From: Actinoplanes couchii
GTDB taxonomy: Bacteria > Actinomycetota > Actinomycetes > Mycobacteriales > Micromonosporaceae
Reading direction: 5' to 3'
DNA: 64,000 nucleotides
NCBI RefSeq assembly: GCF_016862075.1
Contig: NZ_BOMG01000037.1
Location: forward strand, 1 to 64,000
Each line of letters opens with the position of its first letter. Position 1 is the stretch's first letter. This document shows positions 36,604 through 45,846 of the stretch, piece by piece. The notes beneath the pieces were generated by a model that had not been told where the DNA came from, did not search any database, and saw nothing but the letters and a program-made list of their open reading frames with translations. The translations under genes and the position numbers were made by a program.

Positions 36604-37641
36604 GTGCCAGCCCGAGTCCCTCAGGACCTCGACCGCAACATCGCCCTCGACCTCGTCCGCGTGACCGAAGCCGCGGCCATGGCCGCCGGCCGCTGGGTCG
36701 GCCGAGGTGACAAGAACGGCGGTGACGGCGCCGCCGTCGACGCCATGCGCAAACTCATCAACTCGATCCAGATGCGGGGCGTCGTCGTCATCGGCGAAGG
36801 CGAGAAGGACGAAGCGCCGATGCTCTTCAACGGCGAGAAGGTCGGTGACGGCACCGGACCGGAGGTGGACGTCGCGGTCGACCCGATCGACGGCACCACG
36901 CTGATGAGCAAGGGCATGCCCGGCTCGATCGCGGTGCTGGCGGTCGCCGAGCGGGGTGCGATGTTCGACCCGAGCGCGGTCTTCTACATGGACAAGATCG
37001 CCGTCGGCCCGGACTGCGCGGACGTGGTCGACATCAATGCCGGGGTGAAGGAGAACCTGCGTCGGATCGCGAAGGCCAAACGGTCGTCGGTGTCCGACGT
37101 CACGGTGTGCATCCTGGACCGGCCCCGGCACGCGAAGCTGGTGGAGGAGGTCCGGCACGCGGGCGCCAACATCAAGTTCATCTCGGACGGTGACATCGCC
37201 GGCGCGATCTCGGCGGCCCGCCTGGAATCGGACGTCGATGTGCTGATGGGTGTCGGCGGCACGCCGGAGGGCATCACCGCGGCGTGTGCCCTGAAGTGTC
37301 TGGGCGGCACGATCCAGGCGAAACTGTGGCCGCTCGACGACGCCGAGCGGGAGAAGGCGATCGCCGGCGGGCACGACCTGGACCGGGTGCTGAGCACCGA
37401 CGACCTGGTCACCGGGGACAACTGCTTCTTCGTGGCGACCGGCGTGACCAGCGGCGACCTGCTGAAGGGCGTCCGTTACCGGTCCGGCGGCGCACACACC
37501 CAGTCGATCGTGATGCGGTCCAAGAGCGGCACGATCCGGACCATCGACTCGTACCACCGCCTGGAGAAACTGGCCCTCTACTCGGCGGTCGACTTCGACG
37601 GCCACCTCCCCACGGTCCCCCTGGGCGATCCGATCATCTGA
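36604..37641 (+). CDS. glpX: Class II fructose-1,6-bisphosphatase GlpX
   Basis: A 345-residue gluconeogenic phosphatase converting fructose-1,6-bisphosphate to fructose-6-phosphate. Metal-binding [10 protein letters not shown] and [16 protein letters not shown] are present, as is [20 protein letters not shown] 36604 is preceded by GAGGAGG at ideal spacing. It works in the same pathway as pckG at 44041. A clear terminator follows. Confidence 0.95.
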   Translation: MPARVPQDLDRNIALDLVRVTEAAAMAAGRWVGRGDKNGGDGAAVDAMRKLINSIQMRGVVVIGEGEKDEAPMLFNGEKVGDGTGPEVDVAVDPIDGTTLMSKGMPGSIAVLAVAERGAMFDPSAVFYMDKIAVGPDCADVVDINAGVKENLRRIAKAKRSSVSDVTVCILDRPRHAKLVEEVRHAGANIKFISDGDIAGAISAARLESDVDVLMGVGGTPEGITAACALKCLGGTIQAKLWPLDDAEREKAIAGGHDLDRVLSTDDLVTGDNCFFVATGVTSGDLLKGVRYRSGGAHTQSIVMRSKSGTIRTIDSYHRLEKLALYSAVDFDGHLPTVPLGDPII

Positions 37642-37653
37642 CGCGTCCGTCCT

Positions 37654-37688
37654 GGTCCGGGCCGTGAAAAGCCCGGACCACCCCTTTT
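37654..37688 (+). terminator. Intrinsic terminator of glpX
   Basis: GGTCCGGGC (37654-37662) pairs perfectly with GCCCGGACC (37671-37679) around an 8-nt loop, followed by ACCCCTTTTCC. Confidence 0.85.
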
Positions 37689-37760
37689 CCGGTACGCCGC
37701 TCGGCCCCACAACCGCAAGAGACCCGCGCTGCCCCGTCACGCGAGGCAGGCGTCACTCCA

Positions 37761-37797
37761 GACCGCCCGGCGACCGCCGGGCCGGACGCGGTGGTCC
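37761..37797 (+). repeat. Copy 1 of a dispersed 36-bp palindrome-bearing element
   Basis: GACCGCCCGGCGACCGCCGG and the following 17 bases are nearly identical to both arms of the inverted repeat at 43012-43100. It contains its own small hairpin (GCCCGGC/GCCGGGC). Both sites also have CCGGTACGCC about 70 bp upstream (37689 and 42941). The rest of the 37642-37935 spacer holds purine-rich repeats of the type GCCCCGGAAAG but no gene. Confidence 0.75.
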
Positions 37798-37935
37798 CGG
37801 TGAACCCACCCGGTCGAGCCCCGGAAAGAAGAGAGCCGCGCCCCGGAAAGGGGAGAGCCGCGGCCCTGGCACGAGGAAGGTCGCGCCCCGGAAAGAAGAA
37901 ACCCGAAAGAAGAAAACCGCGCCCCGGCGTAGGGG

Positions 37936-38559
37936 TCAGGCCTTTCGGCGGAAGATGATCGCCGCGAGCACGCCGCCGACCAGGCCCAGCAGGTGGCCCT
38001 GCCAGGAGATCCGCTGGTCGGTGGGCAGCACGTTGAACAGCTGGTACCAGTAGAGCAGCCCGATGAACCCGGCCACCGCGAAGTGCCACCAGCTCCGCTC
38101 GACCAGGCCGCGGGCGAAGATCAGCCCCAGCCAGCCGAAGATCACGCCGCTGGCGCCGACCACCACGGTCCGTGGGTCGCCGATGAACCAGACGCCGACG
38201 CCGGAGACGCCGATGATCAGGACGGTCGACCAGATGAACCGGCGGACCCCACCGGCCAGGGCGAACGTGCCCAGCAGGATCAGCGGGATCGCGTTGCCGT
38301 AGAGATGCTCCCATCCGTCGTGCAGGAACGGGCTGAAGAGGATGCCGTCGATGCCCTCGGCGGACCGCGGGATGATGCCGCCGGCCAGGTCGAGGGTGCC
38401 GGGCCCGAGGGCCACGTCGATCGCCTCGACCAGGAACAGGAACGGGACGATCGCGCACATCGTCACGAACGCCCGGCCCAGCGACGCGTAGAAGGCGTCG
38501 GTCCCGAACCTTGTCGACTCGTCTGCTCGTGCGTCTGGTGCCCACCCGCCGTACCCCAT
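37936..38559 (-). CDS. Rhomboid-family intramembrane serine protease
   Basis: About 207 residues with six or more transmembrane helices. The catalytic Ser is in VVGASGVIFG (GxSG), the catalytic His in ISWQGHLLGLVGG, and HDGWEHLYGNAIPL is the conserved loop. It cleaves membrane proteins within the bilayer. ATG 38559 gives MGYGGWAPDAR. GTG 38595, just after the protease stop, is an alternative that would make the two genes contiguous. Confidence 0.9.
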   Translation of the reverse strand: MGYGGWAPDARADESTRFGTDAFYASLGRAFVTMCAIVPFLFLVEAIDVALGPGTLDLAGGIIPRSAEGIDGILFSPFLHDGWEHLYGNAIPLILLGTFALAGGVRRFIWSTVLIIGVSGVGVWFIGDPRTVVVGASGVIFGWLGLIFARGLVERSWWHFAVAGFIGLLYWYQLFNVLPTDQRISWQGHLLGLVGGVLAAIIFRRKA

Positions 38560-38595
38560 GGATCGATGGTCCCAGGCGTTCCTGAAAGCGGCCAC

Positions 38596-39420
38596 TCAGG
38601 AAAACCGGCTAGTGGCCTCCTCGATCTCGGCACGGAACTTGGCTATCTGGGTGTAGACACCGAAATATCCGTCCCGGGCGCAGCCCAGTCCCCAGCTCAC
38701 GATGCCGATCTGGGTCCATCGCCCGCTCCGGTCCCGGCCGACCATCGGACCGCCGGAGTCACCCTGGCACGTGTCGACGCCGTGCCGCCCGGCACAGATC
38801 GACTCGTCCTCGACCAGCTTCACCCCGAATTTGCGGTACGCCGCCGCACACTGCTTGTCCGGGATGGCCGGCACGGTGGCGTAGTGCAGACGCCGCTCCT
38901 GTCGCAGCGCGGTCTCCCGGGTCTGTCCCCAGCCCATCACGGTGAACTCGCCGGTGTCGACGTTCTCCCGGGTGATCGGCAGGGTCGGCACGGCGAGTTC
39001 GCGGTCCAGCCGGATCACCGCCCAGTCGTCGCCGGAGGTCTCGGTGACGAAGTCCGGCGACCGGAACACCGCGACCGACCTGACGGTGATCGCGCTCCGG
39101 GCCTTGAGGTCGGTGGCGCCGGCGGTGACGGTGATCCGGGTATTGGGTCCGCTGGGGCCGGCGCAGTGCCCGGCGGTGAGGACGACCCGGGGCGCGGTCA
39201 GAGCGCCGCCGCAGCCCATCGAGAGCCGGACCGCCCAGGGGAACCGGCCGGCGCCGGCGACGTCGCCACCGATGACATCCCGGGCCCGGAAACTGCCGAT
39301 GACATCACGGGCCCGGAAACTGCCGATGTCGTCACGGGCCTGGAAACTGCCGGTGCCGGCCCGGGCGGGCGTCGCCGTCACCAGGAGAACGATGACAACC
39401 AGAGCCGCTTTTCGGACCAT
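38596..39420 (-). CDS. Secreted trypsin-like serine protease
   Basis: 274 residues: a signal peptide (about 1-21, ending TPARA), a short propeptide made of 9-residue repeats, then a chymotrypsin-fold domain starting VIGGDVAG. His85 (LTAGHC), Asp132 (DDWAVIRL) and Ser222 (CQGDSGGP) form the triad. Asp216, six before the Ser, predicts trypsin-like Lys/Arg specificity. Six cysteines can pair. It is exported and activated by propeptide removal. The rhomboid protease gene follows on the same strand. Confidence 0.93.
   Translation of the reverse strand: MVRKAALVVIVLLVTATPARAGTGSFQARDDIGSFRARDVIGSFRARDVIGGDVAGAGRFPWAVRLSMGCGGALTAPRVVLTAGHCAGPSGPNTRITVTAGATDLKARSAITVRSVAVFRSPDFVTETSGDDWAVIRLDRELAVPTLPITRENVDTGEFTVMGWGQTRETALRQERRLHYATVPAIPDKQCAAAYRKFGVKLVEDESICAGRHGVDTCQGDSGGPMVGRDRSGRWTQIGIVSWGLGCARDGYFGVYTQIAKFRAEIEEATSRFS
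39271..39351 (-). repeat. Three 27-bp repeats encoding the protease propeptide/activation site
   Basis: Residues 24-50 read GSFQARDDI, GSFRARDVI, GSFRARDVI, followed by GGD. Only the last copy is joined to GGD, forming the mature N-terminus VIGGD. The DNA units differ at only a few positions. Confidence 0.9.
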
Positions 39421-39440
39421 ATGGACATTTGATCACAGCA

Positions 39441-39476
39441 AAAACGGGGCCACGCGATACGCCGCGCAACCCCGTT
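39441..39476 (-). terminator. Intrinsic terminator of the transglycosylase-like gene
   Basis: On the minus strand AACGGGG pairs with CCCCGTT, closing a GC-rich 20-nt loop that contains a further short stem, followed by a TTTTT run (CCCCGTTTTTGCTG). Confidence 0.85.
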
Positions 39477-39492
39477 CCGCCAAGCTTGTTAC

Positions 39493-40215
39493 TCAGTACC
39501 AGCCGACGCTCTGCGAGTGGCTCCACGCGCCACAGGGAGTGTCGTAGCGGCCCTCGATGTAGCCGAGGCCCCACTTGATCTGGGTGGCCGGGTTGGTCTT
39601 CCAGTCGCTGCCGGCCGACGCCATCTTGCTGCCCGGCAGGGACTGCGGAATCCCGTACGCCCCGGAGCTGGGGTTGGTGGCCTTGTAGTTCCAGCCACTC
39701 TCCTTCTTCCACAGCTTGTTGAGGCAGGAGAACTGCTCGATCTTGAAGCCGGCCTCGATCATCAGGGCACAGCCGGTGGCCCGGCTACCGCTGAACTCGT
39801 CGCAGGACGCCGGGATGTCGCCGGTGAACTCGACCTCGCCGCCGGTCTCCTCGGCCTTCTTCTTCGCCTCTTCGGCCTTCTTGTCCGCGATGGCCTTGGT
39901 CTCCGCCTTCCACGCCTTGGACGCGGCCGACTTCACCTCGCTGGCGGCCTTGGCGGCGGCGACCTGCTCGGCGGCGGCCCGGTGCGCCCGGTCCGCGGCG
40001 TGCGTGGCCTCGCGCACCTTCAGCAACCGAAGCTGCTCCTCCTGCTCCGCCTGCTGTTGCGCCTGGTCGACGACCTGCGTGGACGCAACCTGCTGCTGAG
40101 CTTGCGGGGCGTCGTCGTCACGGTCCTGGCCCAGGTACACGCCGCCGGCGAGACCGGACACGAGAAGACCAACGGACGCCACACGCACTCCGAGCCGGCT
40201 CCAGAGCCGCTTCAC
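39493..40215 (-). CDS. Secreted transglycosylase-like cell-wall protein
   Basis: A 240-residue exported protein: a signal/anchor helix (about 8-30), a Gln/Ala/Lys/Glu-rich coiled coil (about 40-140), then a compact C-terminal domain (about 155-240) with LNKLWKKESGWNYKATNPSSG and AYGIPQSLPGSKMASAG. The Glu in KKESGW and the YGIPQ motif match the lysozyme/transglycosylase-like domain of aggregation-promoting and resuscitation-type factors. It probably remodels peptidoglycan. GTG 40215 follows AAGGGAAAC. A structured leader and a CRP-like site lie upstream. Confidence 0.85.
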   Translation of the reverse strand: MKRLWSRLGVRVASVGLLVSGLAGGVYLGQDRDDDAPQAQQQVASTQVVDQAQQQAEQEEQLRLLKVREATHAADRAHRAAAEQVAAAKAASEVKSAASKAWKAETKAIADKKAEEAKKKAEETGGEVEFTGDIPASCDEFSGSRATGCALMIEAGFKIEQFSCLNKLWKKESGWNYKATNPSSGAYGIPQSLPGSKMASAGSDWKTNPATQIKWGLGYIEGRYDTPCGAWSHSQSVGWY

Positions 40216-40242
40216 GAAGTTTCCCTTCGTCGGGGGCAATGA

Positions 40243-40317
40243 GCGGCGATCCCGACCCTGGGCCGGACCATCGCCGCGGGCACCGCGACCGATCAAGTCG
40301 CCGGAAGGTGCCCGCGG
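40243..40317 (-). promoter_or_regulatory. Structured 5' leader with two mutually exclusive stems
   Basis: On the minus strand an 11-bp perfect stem (arms 40307-40317 and 40274-40284) and an 8-bp perfect stem (arms 40270-40277 and 40243-40250) share bases 40274-40277, so they cannot form together. The element ends about 28 nt before the transglycosylase start. I could not match it to the c-di-AMP ydaO consensus. Confidence 0.5.
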
Positions 40318-40364
40318 AACACGATGGCCCAACGTGAAGGGGATGTGAAACGCCAGCGTGGAGA

Positions 40365-40380
40365 TGTGACTTTAGTCACG
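40365..40380. promoter_or_regulatory. CRP-like site TGTGACTTTAGTCACG
   Basis: The sequence matches TGTGA-N6-TCACA in nine of ten core positions and is a perfect 14-bp palindrome from 40366 to 40379. It lies about 150 bp upstream of the cell-wall transglycosylase gene. Mycobacterial Crp is known to control rpfA through such a site. Confidence 0.6.
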
Positions 40381-40435
40381 CACCGTTTTGGTAAATTCCG
40401 GCACATAGTCGCCACGCCAGCGTCCCACCGAAGCC

Positions 40436-41848
40436 TTACAGCGGAATCTCCTCCAGGAGGTCGGTCACCACCTCGGCGATCGGCGACCGCTCCGACCTGG
40501 TCAGCGTCACGTGGGCGAAGATCGGGTGCCCCTTCAGCGCCTCGATCACCGCGGTGACGCCGTCGTGCCTGCCGACCCGGAGGTTGTCACGCTGGGCGAC
40601 GTCGTGGGTGAGCACCACCCGCGAGTTCTGCCCGATCCGGGACAGCACGGTGAGCAGCACGTTGCGCTCCAGCGACTGCGCCTCGTCGACGATCACGAAC
40701 GCGTCGTGCAGGCTCCGGCCCCGGATGTGGGTCAGCGGCAGCACCTCGAGCATGCCGCGCGCCATGACCTCCTCCACCACGTTGGCGTGCGCCACCGAGC
40801 CGAGGGTGTCGAACACCGCCTGGGCCCAGGGCGACATCTTCTCCGACTCGCTGCCGGGCAGATAGCCCAGCTCCTGGCCGCCGACCGCGTAGAGGGGACG
40901 GAACACCACCACCTTCTTGTGGCGGTTGCGCTCCATCGTCGCCTCCAGGCCGGCGCAGAGGGCCAGCGCGGACTTGCCGGTGCCCGCCCGGCCGCCCAGC
41001 GAGACGATGCCGATCTGCTCGTCGAGCAGGATGTCCAGTGCCACCCGCTGCTCGGCCGACCGGCCACGGAGCCCGAACGCGTCCCGGTCGCCGCGGACCA
41101 GCTTGATCGACTTGTCCGGGTTGACCCGGGCCAGCGCCGAACCACGCGGCGAGTGGATCACCAGGCCGGTGTGGCAGGGCAGGTTCTCGGCCTGCTCCAC
41201 CTCCAGCTCGTCACCGGAGTAGAGCGAGACCACCTGCTCCTCGGAGAGCTCCAGGTCCGACATGCCGGTCCAGGTGGGGTCGCTGGCCTGGCCGTGGCGG
41301 TACTCGTCGGCGGTGATGCCGACCGACGCCGCCTTGACCCGCAGCGGCATGTCCTTGCTGACCAGCGTCACCTCGCGGCCCTCGGCGGCCAGGCCGAGCG
41401 CCACCGAGAGGATGCGGGTGTCGTTCGAGTCGTTGCGGAAACCCTGCGGGAGCACGCTCTGATCGGCGTGGTTCAGCTCCACCCGCAGCGTGCCGCCCTC
41501 GTCGTTGCAGAGGACCGGCTGGTCCAGGCGCCCGAACTTGATGCGCAGCTCGTCCAGCGTCCGCAGCGACTGCCGGGCGAACCAGCCCAACTCGGGGTGG
41601 TGACGTTTGCCCTCCAACTCGGAGATGACCACGAGAGGCACGACCACCTCGTGGTCGGCGAACCGGCGGAAGGCCGCCGGGTCGGACAGCAGGACCGAAG
41701 TGTCCAGGACGAAGACCCTGCCGGCGTTGGCGGGTTCCGCGTCGGCGTGCCGGTCACGGGCCCTACGGCGGCCCGGCGCGGCAGTGCTGCTGGAGACTTT
41801 TTCGGCCGGGTTGTGGTCGACCCCGGCATCGGTACGGCGAGATGTCAC
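40436..41848 (-). CDS. PIN-PhoH fusion protein (PhoH2-like)
   Basis: About 470 residues. The N-terminal PIN RNase domain has [14 protein letters not shown] and later acidic residues ([15 protein letters not shown]). The C-terminal PhoH ATPase has Walker [35 protein letters not shown] (Walker B) and [17 protein letters not shown]. In mycobacteria such PhoH2 proteins act as sequence-specific RNA helicase/RNases and are paired with an upstream antitoxin. No antitoxin frame is evident here. GTG 41848 follows GGAGCAGG. A longer start at 41896 exists. Confidence 0.9.
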   Translation of the reverse strand: MTSRRTDAGVDHNPAEKVSSSTAAPGRRRARDRHADAEPANAGRVFVLDTSVLLSDPAAFRRFADHEVVVPLVVISELEGKRHHPELGWFARQSLRTLDELRIKFGRLDQPVLCNDEGGTLRVELNHADQSVLPQGFRNDSNDTRILSVALGLAAEGREVTLVSKDMPLRVKAASVGITADEYRHGQASDPTWTGMSDLELSEEQVVSLYSGDELEVEQAENLPCHTGLVIHSPRGSALARVNPDKSIKLVRGDRDAFGLRGRSAEQRVALDILLDEQIGIVSLGGRAGTGKSALALCAGLEATMERNRHKKVVVFRPLYAVGGQELGYLPGSESEKMSPWAQAVFDTLGSVAHANVVEEVMARGMLEVLPLTHIRGRSLHDAFVIVDEAQSLERNVLLTVLSRIGQNSRVVLTHDVAQRDNLRVGRHDGVTAVIEALKGHPIFAHVTLTRSERSPIAEVVTDLLEEIPL

Positions 41849-42111
41849 AGGCCTGCTCCAGCGGGCGTGCAACCCGGTCCGCCCGCGGTCCGCCACCTCC
41901 GGTCGCCGGCCCTAAACACGGAGTCGGATCGCACTCCCCGTGGCGCACGTCGTCGCAGGTCCGGGCCGACCGGCTGGCCCGGGATGACCCCGTGCCATGA
42001 CTCAAACGCTAGCGGTCAACTACGTCCCGCGGTAGTGCGCAAAATCGGGCACTACCGGGTGACCGCCGGCGACCGCGAAATCGGCAGGCTTAAAACATGG
42101 TGATCCGCGGG

Positions 42112-42117
42112 TAGTCT
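42112..42117 (+). promoter_or_regulatory. -10 box TAGTCT, predicted leaderless start of otsB
   Basis: TAGTCT ends 7 nt before GTG 42125. No Shine-Dalgarno is present. Confidence 0.55.
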
Positions 42118-42124
42118 GGCTTCC

Positions 42125-42931
42125 GTGGCAGAGAGCGAACGTCCCATCCACCCGCTGACCACCGAAGAAGCCTGGACGTTCACCGCTTCACGCGCGTCGT
42201 CCACCACCTTCTTCTTCGATTTCGACGGTGTTCTCTCACCGGTAACCGACGATCCGGACGTCTCACAGCCGGTGCCGTCCGTTCCCGGGGTGCTGGCCCG
42301 TCTGGCCGAGTCCGTCGCCCGTGTGGCGATCGTCTCAGCCCGGCCGGTCAGTTTTCTCCGGTCCCGGTTCGAGACCCTCGACAACGTCGACCTGCACGGC
42401 CTCTATGGGCTGGAGGTCTGGCACGACGGCGAGATCGTCACCAACCCGGCCGCCCTCGAGTTCGTGCCCGCGATGGCCGACCTGTCCGAGGCCGCCCGCG
42501 CCGAGCTGCCCGCCGACATCCTGGTGGAGTACAAGAGGCTCTCGGTGGCCCTGCACTACCGCACCGCGCCCGAGCACGCGGCGACGGTCGAGCGCTGGGC
42601 CCACGAGCAGGCCGAGCGTCTGGGCCTGCGCACCCAGCGCGGCCGGATGGTCGTCGAGCTGAAACCGCCCGTCGACCAGGACAAGGGCATGGTGATCACG
42701 GAGAGCGTCCGGAACGCCGGCTGCGCCTGGTACTTCGGTGACGACATGTCCGACATCAAGGCCTTCGACGCTCTGCGCGCCCGCGAGGCGGTCGACCCGG
42801 CGTTCTTCGGCATGGCCGTCGCGGTCGCCAACCCGGAGACGGGTGACGAGGTCTCCGCCGCCGCGGACCTGACCCTGGACTCGCCGGACGCGGTCGCCGC
42901 CTTCCTCACCGAGGGCCTGCGGCGCTTCTAG
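42125..42931 (+). CDS. otsB: Trehalose-6-phosphate phosphatase
   Basis: A 268-residue HAD-superfamily phosphatase. The nucleophile motif is FFFDFDGVLSPV (DxDG), with Ser in AIVSARP and the C-terminal metal site YFGDDMSDIKAF. The VELKPPVDQDKG region is typical of trehalose phosphatases. No otsA lies nearby, so the substrate assignment rests on family match alone. GTG start fits the adjacent promoter. The element at 43012-43100 follows. Confidence 0.87.
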   Translation: MAESERPIHPLTTEEAWTFTASRASSTTFFFDFDGVLSPVTDDPDVSQPVPSVPGVLARLAESVARVAIVSARPVSFLRSRFETLDNVDLHGLYGLEVWHDGEIVTNPAALEFVPAMADLSEAARAELPADILVEYKRLSVALHYRTAPEHAATVERWAHEQAERLGLRTQRGRMVVELKPPVDQDKGMVITESVRNAGCAWYFGDDMSDIKAFDALRAREAVDPAFFGMAVAVANPETGDEVSAAADLTLDSPDAVAAFLTEGLRRF

Positions 42932-43011
42932 AACCCTTTGCCGGTACGCCATGGGACGCTCCGCACATCGGGGACGTCCCGTGGCGACAACGCGAGGTCC
43001 GCGCCACCCCG

Positions 43012-43100
43012 GACCGCCCGGCGACCGCCGGGCGAGATGCGGTGGTCGCGGCTTCTCCATCCCGGACCACCGCATCCGGCCCGGCGGCCGCTGGGCGGTC
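43012..43100. repeat. Long inverted repeat (36-37-bp arms), dispersed element copies 2 and 3
   Basis: 43012-43047 and 43064-43100 are complementary with only a few mismatches around a 16-nt loop. Each arm matches the single copy at 37761-37797. The 249-bp spacer from otsB to uppS holds nothing else recognisable. Confidence 0.8.
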
Positions 43101-43180
43101 GTGAGGATCGCCCGCGTCGCGTCGTGGCCACGTGAGGTGTGGGTCTACGGGAGGAGTAACCCCGTACCAGAAGAAAGGTT

Positions 43181-43951
43181 TCAGGCTCCGTAGCGACGCT
43201 GACGGGTGGCGTAGGAGCGCAGGGCCCGCAGGAAGTCGATGCGACGGAAGTCCGGCCAGTTGGCGTCGTGGAAGTAGAACTCCGAGTGGGCCGACTGCCA
43301 CAGCAGGAAGCCGGACAGGCGCTGCTCGCCGCTGGTGCGGATGACCAGGTCGGGGTCGGGCTGACCGCGGGTGTAGAGGTGCTCGGCGATGTGCTCGACG
43401 TCGAGGATCTCGGCCAGCTCCTCGATGGTGCCGCCGGTGGCCGCGTGCTCGTAGAGCAGGGAGCGGACCGCGTCGGTGATCTCGCGGCGGCCGCCGTAAC
43501 CGACTGCCATGTTGACCTCGACACCGTCACAGCGGTCCCGGGTCTTCTCCTGGACCGCTTTCAGCGTGGCGGCGGTGGCGGACGGCAGCACGTCCAGCGC
43601 GCCGACCATCCGCAGGCGCCACGGGTTGCCTTCTTCGGCCAGCTCGGTCGCCAGGTCCTCGATGATCTTCACGAGCGGGTCCAGCTCGCTGGCGGCCCGC
43701 TGCAGGTTGTCGGTGGCGAGCAGGTAGAGCGTGACGTGCTCGATACCGGACTGGTCGCACCAGGTCAGCAGGTCCTTGACCCGGATCGCGCCGACGCGGT
43801 GCCCGTCGTTCGGGTCGACGAACCCCATCTCCCGGGCCCACCGGCGGTTTCCGTCGCACATCACACCGATGTGTTTGGGCACGGGTTTGCCGGCCAGCTT
43901 CTTCGCCAGCCGCCGTTCGTAGAACCTGTAGACCAGAGAACGCAGACTCAT
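43181..43951 (-). CDS. uppS: Isoprenyl (cis-prenyl) transferase, UppS family
   Basis: 256 residues. The family motif HIGVMCDGNRRWAR (substrate-binding Asp and Arg), LYLLATDNLQR and the C-terminal DLVIRTSGEQRLSGFLLWQ are intact. It condenses IPP with an allylic diphosphate in cis, giving a short Z-prenyl or undecaprenyl diphosphate for wall synthesis. In mycobacteria a paralogue in a similar neighbourhood makes Z,E-farnesyl diphosphate, so the product length is open. Upstream TACGCT predicts a leaderless message. Confidence 0.9.
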   Translation of the reverse strand: MSLRSLVYRFYERRLAKKLAGKPVPKHIGVMCDGNRRWAREMGFVDPNDGHRVGAIRVKDLLTWCDQSGIEHVTLYLLATDNLQRAASELDPLVKIIEDLATELAEEGNPWRLRMVGALDVLPSATAATLKAVQEKTRDRCDGVEVNMAVGYGGRREITDAVRSLLYEHAATGGTIEELAEILDVEHIAEHLYTRGQPDPDLVIRTSGEQRLSGFLLWQSAHSEFYFHDANWPDFRRIDFLRALRSYATRQRRYGA

Positions 43952-43959
43952 CACCCTGA

Positions 43960-43965
43960 AGCGTA
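43960..43965 (-). promoter_or_regulatory. -10 box TACGCT, predicted leaderless start of uppS
   Basis: On the minus strand TACGCT ends 8 nt before ATG 43951. Confidence 0.5.
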
Positions 43966-43990
43966 GCCACCCCCGCCCAGGGACGCCGAC

Positions 43991-44035
43991 CGGCCGGTCC
44001 CATCGGCGGCGCCGTTGCCGCGATGGGACCGGCCG
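43991..44035 (-). terminator. Large stem-loop terminator of pckG
   Basis: CGGCCGGTCCCATCG (43991-44005) pairs perfectly with CGATGGGACCGGCCG (44021-44035) just past the pckG stop. Confidence 0.85.
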
Positions 44036-44040
44036 GGGGT

Positions 44041-45846
44041 CTAGGCGTCGGCCAACCGGGCCTTGAGCGCGTCCAGTTCGGCCCAGAGGACCGCCGGAAG
44101 CTTGTCGCCGAACCGGACGAACCACTCGGTGACCTGCGGAATCTCCTCCTGCCACTCGGCCGGGTCGACCCGTAGCACCGCCGCCAGGTCGGCCGGCTCG
44201 AGATCGAGGCCGGTCAGGTCGAGGGCCTCCGGGGTCGGCACGTGGCCGATCGGGGTCTCGACGGCGTCGGCCTTGCCGTCGAGGCGTTCGGCGACCCACT
44301 TGAGGACGCGGCTGTTCTCGCCGAATCCGGGCCACAGGAACCGGCCGTCGTCGCCGCGCCGGAACCAGTTGACGTAGAAGATCTTCGGCAGCTTGGCGGC
44401 GTCACCGGACGCGCCCTTGGCCATGTCGATCCAGTGCTGGAAGTAGTCGCCGGCGTGGTAGCCGATGAACGGCAGCATCGCCATCGGGTCGCGGCGGACC
44501 ACGCCGACCTGGCCGACCGCGGCCGCGGTGGTCTCGGACGACAGCGTGGCGCCGAGGTAGACCCCGTGCACCCAGTCGCGGGCCTCGCTGACCAGCGGGA
44601 CGGTGGTCTTGCGCCGGCCGCCGAAGAGGATCGCGTCGATCGGGACACCACGCGGGTCGTGGTACTCGTCGGCGAGGATCGGGCACTGCTCGATCGGCGT
44701 GCAGAACCGGCTGTTCGGGTGGCTGGAGACGTCCTCCGAGGCGGGTGTCCAGTCCCGGCCCTTCCAGTCGGTCAGGTGCGCGGGCGGCTCGCCCATGCCC
44801 TCCCACCAGATGTCGCCGTCGTCGGTGAGGGCCACGTTGGTGAAGACCGAGTTGCCCTTGGCCAGGGTGCGCATGGCGTTCGGGTTGGTGTGGAAGTCGG
44901 TGCCGGGCGCGACGCCGAACAGCCCGAACTCGGGATTGGTGGCCCAGAGCCGGCCGTCCTCACCGAACCGCATCCAGGCGATGTCGTCACCGACGGTCTC
45001 GACCTTCCACCCGTCGAGAGTCGGGTCCAGCATCGCCAGGTTGGTCTTGCCGCACGCCGACGGGAACGCCCCGGCGATGTACTTGACGACGCCCTCCGGC
45101 GAGGTCAGCTTCATGATCAGCATGTGCTCGGCGAGCCAGCCCTCGTCCCGGGCGGCGACGCTGGCGATCCGCAGCGCGAAGCACTTCTTGCCCAGCAGCG
45201 AGTTGCCCCCGTAACCCGAGCCGAACGACCAGATCTCCCGGGTCTCCGGGAAGTGCGAGATGTACTTGATCTCGTTGCACGGCCAGGCCTTGTCGGCTTC
45301 GCCGTTGCGGAGTGGCGCGCCCACCGAGTGCAGGGCCGGGACGAAGTCCGCGTCCGCACCCATTTTCGCCAGGACTTCGGTGCCCATCCGGGTCATGATC
45401 CGCATGCTGGCCACCACGTACGGGCTGTCGGTCAGCTCCACCCCGAACATCGGCTGGCCGGCGTCGAGCGGGCCCATGCAGAACGGGACGACGTACATCG
45501 TCCGGCCGGTCATGCAGCCCCGGTACAGCTCGGTCATCAGCTGCTTCATCTCGGCCGGGGGCATCCAGTTGTTGGTCGGCCCGGCGTCGGCGTCGTCCAC
45601 CGAGCAGATGTAGGTGCGCTCCTCGACCCGCGCCACATCGGACGGATCGGTGCGTGCCCAGAACGAGTTCGGTTTCTTCTTCTCATCGAGGCGCACCAGA
45701 GCGCCGGAGTCGACCAGTTCGTCGGTGAGCCGGGTCCACTCGGCCTCGGAACCGTCGCACCAGACGATCCGGTCGGGCGTGGTCAGGGCGGCGACCTCGT
45801 CGATCCACGCGAGTAGACGGGAGTGGGAGGTTGGGGGCTGAGACAA
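44041..45846 (-). CDS. pckG: Phosphoenolpyruvate carboxykinase (GTP)
   Basis: A 601-residue enzyme converting oxaloacetate and GTP to PEP. GTP-specific features include the P-loop [13 protein letters not shown] with the hyper-reactive Cys, [10 protein letters not shown] and [21 protein letters not shown]. Length is normal. The start is TTG 45846, preceded by AAGGAG at seven bases (GAAGGAGCTTCATC), and no better ATG or GTG is nearby. With glpX it supports gluconeogenic flux. Confidence 0.95.
   Translation of the reverse strand: MSQPPTSHSRLLAWIDEVAALTTPDRIVWCDGSEAEWTRLTDELVDSGALVRLDEKKKPNSFWARTDPSDVARVEERTYICSVDDADAGPTNNWMPPAEMKQLMTELYRGCMTGRTMYVVPFCMGPLDAGQPMFGVELTDSPYVVASMRIMTRMGTEVLAKMGADADFVPALHSVGAPLRNGEADKAWPCNEIKYISHFPETREIWSFGSGYGGNSLLGKKCFALRIASVAARDEGWLAEHMLIMKLTSPEGVVKYIAGAFPSACGKTNLAMLDPTLDGWKVETVGDDIAWMRFGEDGRLWATNPEFGLFGVAPGTDFHTNPNAMRTLAKGNSVFTNVALTDDGDIWWEGMGEPPAHLTDWKGRDWTPASEDVSSHPNSRFCTPIEQCPILADEYHDPRGVPIDAILFGGRRKTTVPLVSEARDWVHGVYLGATLSSETTAAAVGQVGVVRRDPMAMLPFIGYHAGDYFQHWIDMAKGASGDAAKLPKIFYVNWFRRGDDGRFLWPGFGENSRVLKWVAERLDGKADAVETPIGHVPTPEALDLTGLDLEPADLAAVLRVDPAEWQEEIPQVTEWFVRFGDKLPAVLWAELDALKARLADA

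Noticed and set aside
40216..40440. ydaO (c-di-AMP) riboswitch before the transglycosylase gene
   Set aside because: Stable stems exist, but I could not find the conserved core sequences, so it is only reported as a structured leader.
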